Assembly: GCA_030374805.1 (NCBI GenBank)
Contig: JARGSG010000208.1
Location: 1 to 64,000, forward strand
Direction: 5' to 3'
Length of the DNA stretch: 64,000 nucleotides
From: Gracilaria gracilis
Lineage: Eukaryota > Rhodophyta > Florideophyceae > Gracilariales > Gracilariaceae
The notes under the pieces are model-generated. The model was not told where the DNA came from, ran no database searches, and worked only from the letters and a program-made list of their open reading frames with translations. Position numbers and translations under genes: made by a program. Below are positions 60,123 to 64,000 of the stretch, piece after piece; within the stretch, counting starts at the first letter, position 1; each line of letters opens with the position of its first letter.

Positions 60123-60467
60123 TTACGACAGGAATCCAAGACTGTTTCCATTCTGCTTTGCAAGTCGGATTAGCTTCTGACGCATCTTCGGACCGGCACC
60201 AGTAAATTCGCAAAACGCGGTGATTGCCTGAGAATGAATAGAAATTGCTTTTCCTCTCAATTTGTTAAGACGCTTATCTCCGATAACGAGGCGGGCAGTA
60301 ATCACGGCAGGAGTGAAGGGTCCAAACTTTGACTGACGTCCCATGGTCCATTTCGCCGGCTGGGCAGAGTTCATCGGGACAACTGGTTGTCGGGCGCATA
60401 TAGCTTCACCGGAGAAGGCAGTTCTTCGGGCAGTAACAGGGGTGGCAGTGATGAAGGCAGGGCTCAT
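60123..60467 (-). CDS. PGR5: PGR5, regulator of cyclic electron flow
   Basis: A 114-residue plastid protein. PGR5 (PROTON GRADIENT REGULATION 5) is needed for antimycin-sensitive cyclic electron flow around photosystem I and for building the thylakoid proton gradient. The presequence (about 1-45, MSPAFITATPVTARRTAF) is F-containing and basic. The mature part matches the plant protein almost throughout: FGPFTPAVITARLVIGDKR, LNKLRGKAISIHSQAITAF, KLIRLAKQNGNSLGFLS. No PGRL1 gene is seen nearby. The intronless gene has its ATG at 60467. Confidence 0.95.
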   Translation of the reverse strand: MSPAFITATPVTARRTAFSGEAICARQPVVPMNSAQPAKWTMGRQSKFGPFTPAVITARLVIGDKRLNKLRGKAISIHSQAITAFCEFTGAGPKMRQKLIRLAKQNGNSLGFLS

Positions 60468-61931
60468 TGTTCAAAAGTTTGTGGAACGGAGTGGTCGTCG
60501 GGAAGAAAGTGTTTTGAAGATCTAGGAGTATTCCCAAGTGTTCGTGTAGATCAGATGACTGTGTTTCGAAGAAGGCCGATCAAGTGTCGAGTGATGGCTC
60601 TCCTTTTAAGCAGGTAGGAGTGGATCTTAGATATGTCAGACAACACCGTTAACGGCAGATTCGAAGAACAGGTCATGATGAACTTGGTGCGAACCTAGTA
60701 TCTCTCGCTCGTCGTCTGTTGGTGAGGGGCGAATCGAGCTACGTCTGTTTGGGCGGAACAGCAAAATTTGTGGTCAGAATGCGCGACGAGCAGAAATGAA
60801 GCTCATGGGCAGCGCAAGTGAGCCACAAAAACACATTCCCTACCATTCTGCACAGCAACCCCACATAACAAAATCCGGAATTTGACGAAATGCCGACACC
60901 GGATGGGTAAAAAATCTGACGAGTTGATGGAGTAGACCTCAACCAGACCTCAAACCTCTTGTGGACCAGACGAACTCTGCCAAGACTCCTTCATCTGGGA
61001 GACTATTCTATTGGCAGCAATGTCATCGGATGAAGGCTCCGCGCACGGGAATTGAGAATGCATGACGCATTCGTTTTACATATCTTTGTGCGATGTATTC
61101 ACGTCCAAAGGCAGAAATGACATTGAAGCGTGTTCATGTATGTCATAGATAGGAGGTGACAATTAGTACACAATGTGAATTTCATCTGCAAGATTGAGCT
61201 GTCAAAGATGAGAAGTCACAGAACATTAGATTTAGCGACGGAAAAACTCTTTCACACTGTTTCATATATTCCAAACGGTCTGACAAAACGGATTAGTGAC
61301 GTAGCGGCGATTCTCTTTCGCTAATCTTGAAGCTGATGAGAGATTCTGTGTTTCTCATGCCGGTGTTTCAATAAGCGAGACACTGAGTTCGAAAAGCATT
61401 TGCCTACTTGTTTCTCTTTGAACATCAGCCTCTCCTTCGCGGATTCAGAACACATATTGTAGTCCAACGCCGTGAAGTTGGTGAGCGTGTTATTGTCTGT
61501 CAATCACGCTACTCGTTCAAAAAGCTTACCGGATGTCTCTGTGGTACATTTCAGCAGAAAGATCACGAGCTTTCTCCGTTGAATGGACCTTGAGTCGGGT
61601 TGCCCTGGCTGAAAATATGTACTTTAATTTCTCGACAGAGGACGAACAAGAAGGTCATATTTCGAACACGCAGCTTCTTTGCCTTGAGTTGCTTTCAGAA
61701 GACAAGTCCGTTTTATCCCGCAGATATCTGATTATGAGGTAAAAATCTCACGCAGTTTTAGGCGTTTCTTCATGTAGTGCTTATAACAATTCATTGTGTC
61801 CTTTTTAGTTCCGCTCTAATACATATAAATCTTATATCTTCCTTCCTCCGTGTCTCTCTGCTGCAGACACACCAGCTTCATTGCATTTGAGCACAGAATC
61901 GTCTGTTGAAAGAAACATTCTCTCACCAGGA

Positions 61932-61950
61932 GGCCAGAAACTATCTGGCC
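61932..61950. repeat. Inverted repeat, 7-bp arms
   Basis: GGCCAGA, five bases, TCTGGCC, in gene-free DNA. Chance occurrence is plausible. Confidence 0.6.
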
Positions 61951-62215
61951 ACTCTGTTGAATGTGACCAACTATGAGCAAGACAAAGGGGTGTCGTTCTA
62001 GAGCTACATGTTGAGCGCTGAACAGAAAGCTACATCTCCAGTGTCATACAAAGAAACCTAACCGAACCGCAGCTCATGCATGAATTGTTCGAACGTAAAA
62101 ACACTCACTAAAGACTGTTCACCATCTTCCTTTTGTTCCTTCTACATTTGGCCATGCGGTCAATAGTGCCTACTTAAGTTTATTGCCACCCGCCCTGTGG
62201 TACAGAGCAGTTCTG

Positions 62216-62330
62216 CATAGAGGGTCCCACTAATGTACTCCTTCCAACTTATTACATATATAAGGGTGGTACTGTATAGAGGGTCCCACTAAAGTACTCT
62301 TTCCAACTCTTTACATGTATAACTATTTCA
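62216..62330. repeat. 59-bp tandem duplication
   Basis: Two copies of a unit starting ATAGAGGGTCCCACTAA, at about 62217 and 62276, with about 85-90% match (TGTACTCCTTCCAACTTATT versus AGTACTCTTTCCAACTCTTT). They lie past the 3' end of the orphan minus-strand gene. Confidence 0.75.
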
Positions 62331-62520
62331 GAGCCAGAGATGTATGGTTTTCTAGATCTCACCCATTGTGGCAAATAAACATTACATCCTCGTTCACGGC
62401 GATGGAGATCTTGATGTCATGAGCAGGATTCACCAAATACCAAGGGCAAAGAACTTACCGGTGAAGGCTCTCCAGTTCAACATATAGACCCCATTTCGGA
62501 AGGGCCTATCATGGTCACCC

Positions 62521-63393
62521 TTAGCCTTGTCTTTCATAGTCAGAGGTGGAAACAATACTCTTCACAAAAGTGGTGAAATGAATCTCTACCAACGGGCGCA
62601 TGGCTTTCTCTTGCAATCCAAGCATCTGCATGATTTCTTCTCCTCGGGAATTCTTAGTTGCCACCTTCTGCAAATGCCGTTCCTGCCTCACTGGATCATC
62701 GAAGTTAGTGATCCAGCTGATACCCCGTGAACTGCGATAAATCCGGGCCATGGCTTTCATCGGTCCATTTAGCGCTTGCTGAAGGGCTATCACTCCGATC
62801 TCTTCCATTCCAGGAGGTTTAACTTCATCTGCAACAGCAGGAAATCCAGTCCTTGCAAGCATTTGGATATCCCAGAGTGCCATTGTGTTCCAAGGACAAA
62901 CATTGCCAGTGAGGGGAGTGATGACTGTTGCAAGTTCATGATTGCCGGCTTTTGGAGGCAGCTTATGTTCTTTGAACGCTTGCCCCACTACAAGAGTGTT
63001 CGGGTGCGCGAACATAAGATGTACGAGATCTTTTACTGCCAAAACCTCGGGAACCACTTCAGGGGACTGGTAGAGAATGAATTGGCTCTGCGGTAGCAAG
63101 ATGCGAACATTGTGGAGTAGTAGATTCAGAACATGAGTTACCCCTCCCCATGGAGATACGCGGACAATCTTGACTGGAATCACAAAATGCGCATCTTGCA
63201 GTTTCGAATCTAGCTGTTCAGCACTCGCAACCTTGTCTCTTTGTTCATTTATGGCCACGACCAACATCATGCAGACTTCTGAGAGATGAGTATTGCATTT
63301 TGTTAGAAATGCCCAGAGACGAGTCACATCGTCCTCTGTCTCCCCCCAGAACCGAGACGCTATTACAACACATCTTGTATCGTGGCCTTTCAT
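62521..63393 (-). CDS. Orphan protein, possibly a GT-A-like fold
   Basis: A 290-residue intronless protein with ATG at 63393. It has no signal peptide and no long hydrophobic segment. Alternating beta/alpha character is clear: CVVIASRFWGETEDDVTRLW, CMMLVVAINEQRDKV, VIPVKIVRVSPWGGVTHVLN, QFILYQSPEV, TLVVGQAF. A distinct stretch is ITPLTGNVCPWNTMALWDIQ followed by LARTGFPAVAD. The order of strands and the WNTMALWD stretch recall nucleotide-sugar glycosyltransferases of GT-A type, but a DXD motif is not clear. The end (AMRPLVEIHFTTFVKS) looks conserved. Family unknown; function not assigned. Confidence 0.6.
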   Translation of the reverse strand: MKGHDTRCVVIASRFWGETEDDVTRLWAFLTKCNTHLSEVCMMLVVAINEQRDKVASAEQLDSKLQDAHFVIPVKIVRVSPWGGVTHVLNLLLHNVRILLPQSQFILYQSPEVVPEVLAVKDLVHLMFAHPNTLVVGQAFKEHKLPPKAGNHELATVITPLTGNVCPWNTMALWDIQMLARTGFPAVADEVKPPGMEEIGVIALQQALNGPMKAMARIYRSSRGISWITNFDDPVRQERHLQKVATKNSRGEEIMQMLGLQEKAMRPLVEIHFTTFVKSIVSTSDYERQG

Positions 63394-64000
63394 TAATAGA
63401 ACCCCAACCTTTGCTTAGAGGGGGTTGCGGTTGTCAGCCGTAGTAAAGAAGACGAAGGAAAACTACCTGCCAGACGTACAAAAAAGACAAGGAATATAGT
63501 AGTTTCCGACCAGAGGAGTCTTAGTCCTCTATGGCCAGAGGCCATCTTCTCAATTTAAGGTTCTCAATGGGCTTCTAATTCAATAATGCTTGGGAACGCC
63601 AGATCTACTGTTTTCCTGCGATACCCAGCTGCCAAAGGAGCACAGGAGTCGGAATTGTTGGCTGCTTTGCAATTAAAAGGCAGTTATCACGTAATCCCCC
63701 TCTCACTGAACGCGAATTCCTGCCCATAACTGTTTCAACAATGTTCCATATACCCTTGTATGTCTGCTCTTCGACCCAGTGCGCCACAAGAAAACTGAGA
63801 ACGGAGGTTGGCGCACTTGTTTCATAGCTCCATAACGTACGAAGCGTTCTCACCTTCGTCCACAGCTGTAAGTAAAAGGTTAGGAAGGTTGACTTCTGGG
63901 GACCAAAAATTAGACAATGCACTGTGGCCAAGCTGTTAGACAGCATTGTTGTCGTGGTTGTGTCTCTGATGAATCAGGGACCGTGATCCTGATATCTGTC
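63394..64000. other. Window end, no supported gene
   Basis: A minus-strand ATG frame at 63605-63946 (113 residues) has no recognised feature, and the window ends shortly after. It could be an exon of a larger gene, but I see no convincing splice sites. Confidence 0.4.

Larger units (their letters stand above)
60468..62520. other. Gene-poor stretch
   Basis: No supported gene in 2 kb. It holds an inverted repeat at 61932-61950 and a 59-bp tandem duplication at 62216-62330. An ATG frame at 61533-61742 is unremarkable. Confidence 0.5.

Noticed and set aside
61533-61742. 69-codon ATG frame ending near a GTAAAA
   Set aside because: Could be an exon, but no matching acceptor or partner exon was found.
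63605-63946. 113-codon minus-strand frame near the window end
   Set aside because: No known features; may be part of a gene beyond the window, but I cannot support it.

Overview
This is a nuclear chromosome segment from a photosynthetic eukaryote, most likely a red alga. Genes have spliceosomal introns, few per gene and mostly 65-170 bp, with GTAAGT/GTATGT-type donors and CTGAC/CTAAC-type branch points. Nuclear genes encode plastid proteins (IspH, PGR5). Their presequences carry an early Phe ([17 protein letters not shown]) and no bipartite signal peptide, as expected of a primary plastid of the red/glaucophyte type. The intron-poor layout with gene-poor spacers fits a florideophyte such as Chondrus or Gracilaria. 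That genus-level guess is inference.

Layout. 1-13.4 kb: two unrecognised Ser/Pro-rich genes (1575, 5903), a derlin (8129-8878, minus), a large unrecognised gene (9992) and an FKBP-like type II membrane protein with a Cys-rich tail (12477-13421, minus). 13.4-20.5 kb is gene-poor. It holds a small secreted I9-like protein (16413), a J-domain membrane protein (16983-17715), a snapin-like protein (18490) and relics of a reverse-transcriptase C-terminus. 20.5-31.5 kb: a TatD DNase and a KAPA-synthase-like enzyme meet tail to tail, then a hemerythrin-domain protein with three exons, a methyltransferase and a large ZnT5/Msc2-like CDF protein. 32-45.5 kb: tetraspanin-like protein, USP39/SAD1, alpha/beta hydrolase, RRP36, IspH, an LMW-PTP-fold protein without its nucleophile, bZIP factor and Sds3-like protein. 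46-64 kb: second I9-like protein, membrane protein, DTW-domain protein, Spg1/Tem1 GTPase, gamma-glutamyltransferase, proteasome RPT4, TPR protein, ARF1, PGR5 and an orphan protein.

There are no operons. Strands alternate often, giving several divergent pairs with short shared promoters (methyltransferase/ZnT, IspH/PTP-like, GGT/RPT4, TPR/ARF) and tight convergent pairs. Most genes are unrelated housekeeping functions: ER quality control and trafficking, splicing, ribosome and proteasome assembly, plastid isoprenoid and electron transport.

The strongest unexplained signal is a short palindromic element, TACC-N3-GGTA. I found ten exact copies by eye, where about one is expected, and none lies in a called coding exon. 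Other points of interest are the two standalone secreted I9-like proteins, the catalytically broken LMW-PTP and CDF transporter, the hemerythrin fusion, several near-perfect palindromes between genes, and GC-rich islands at three 5' ends.
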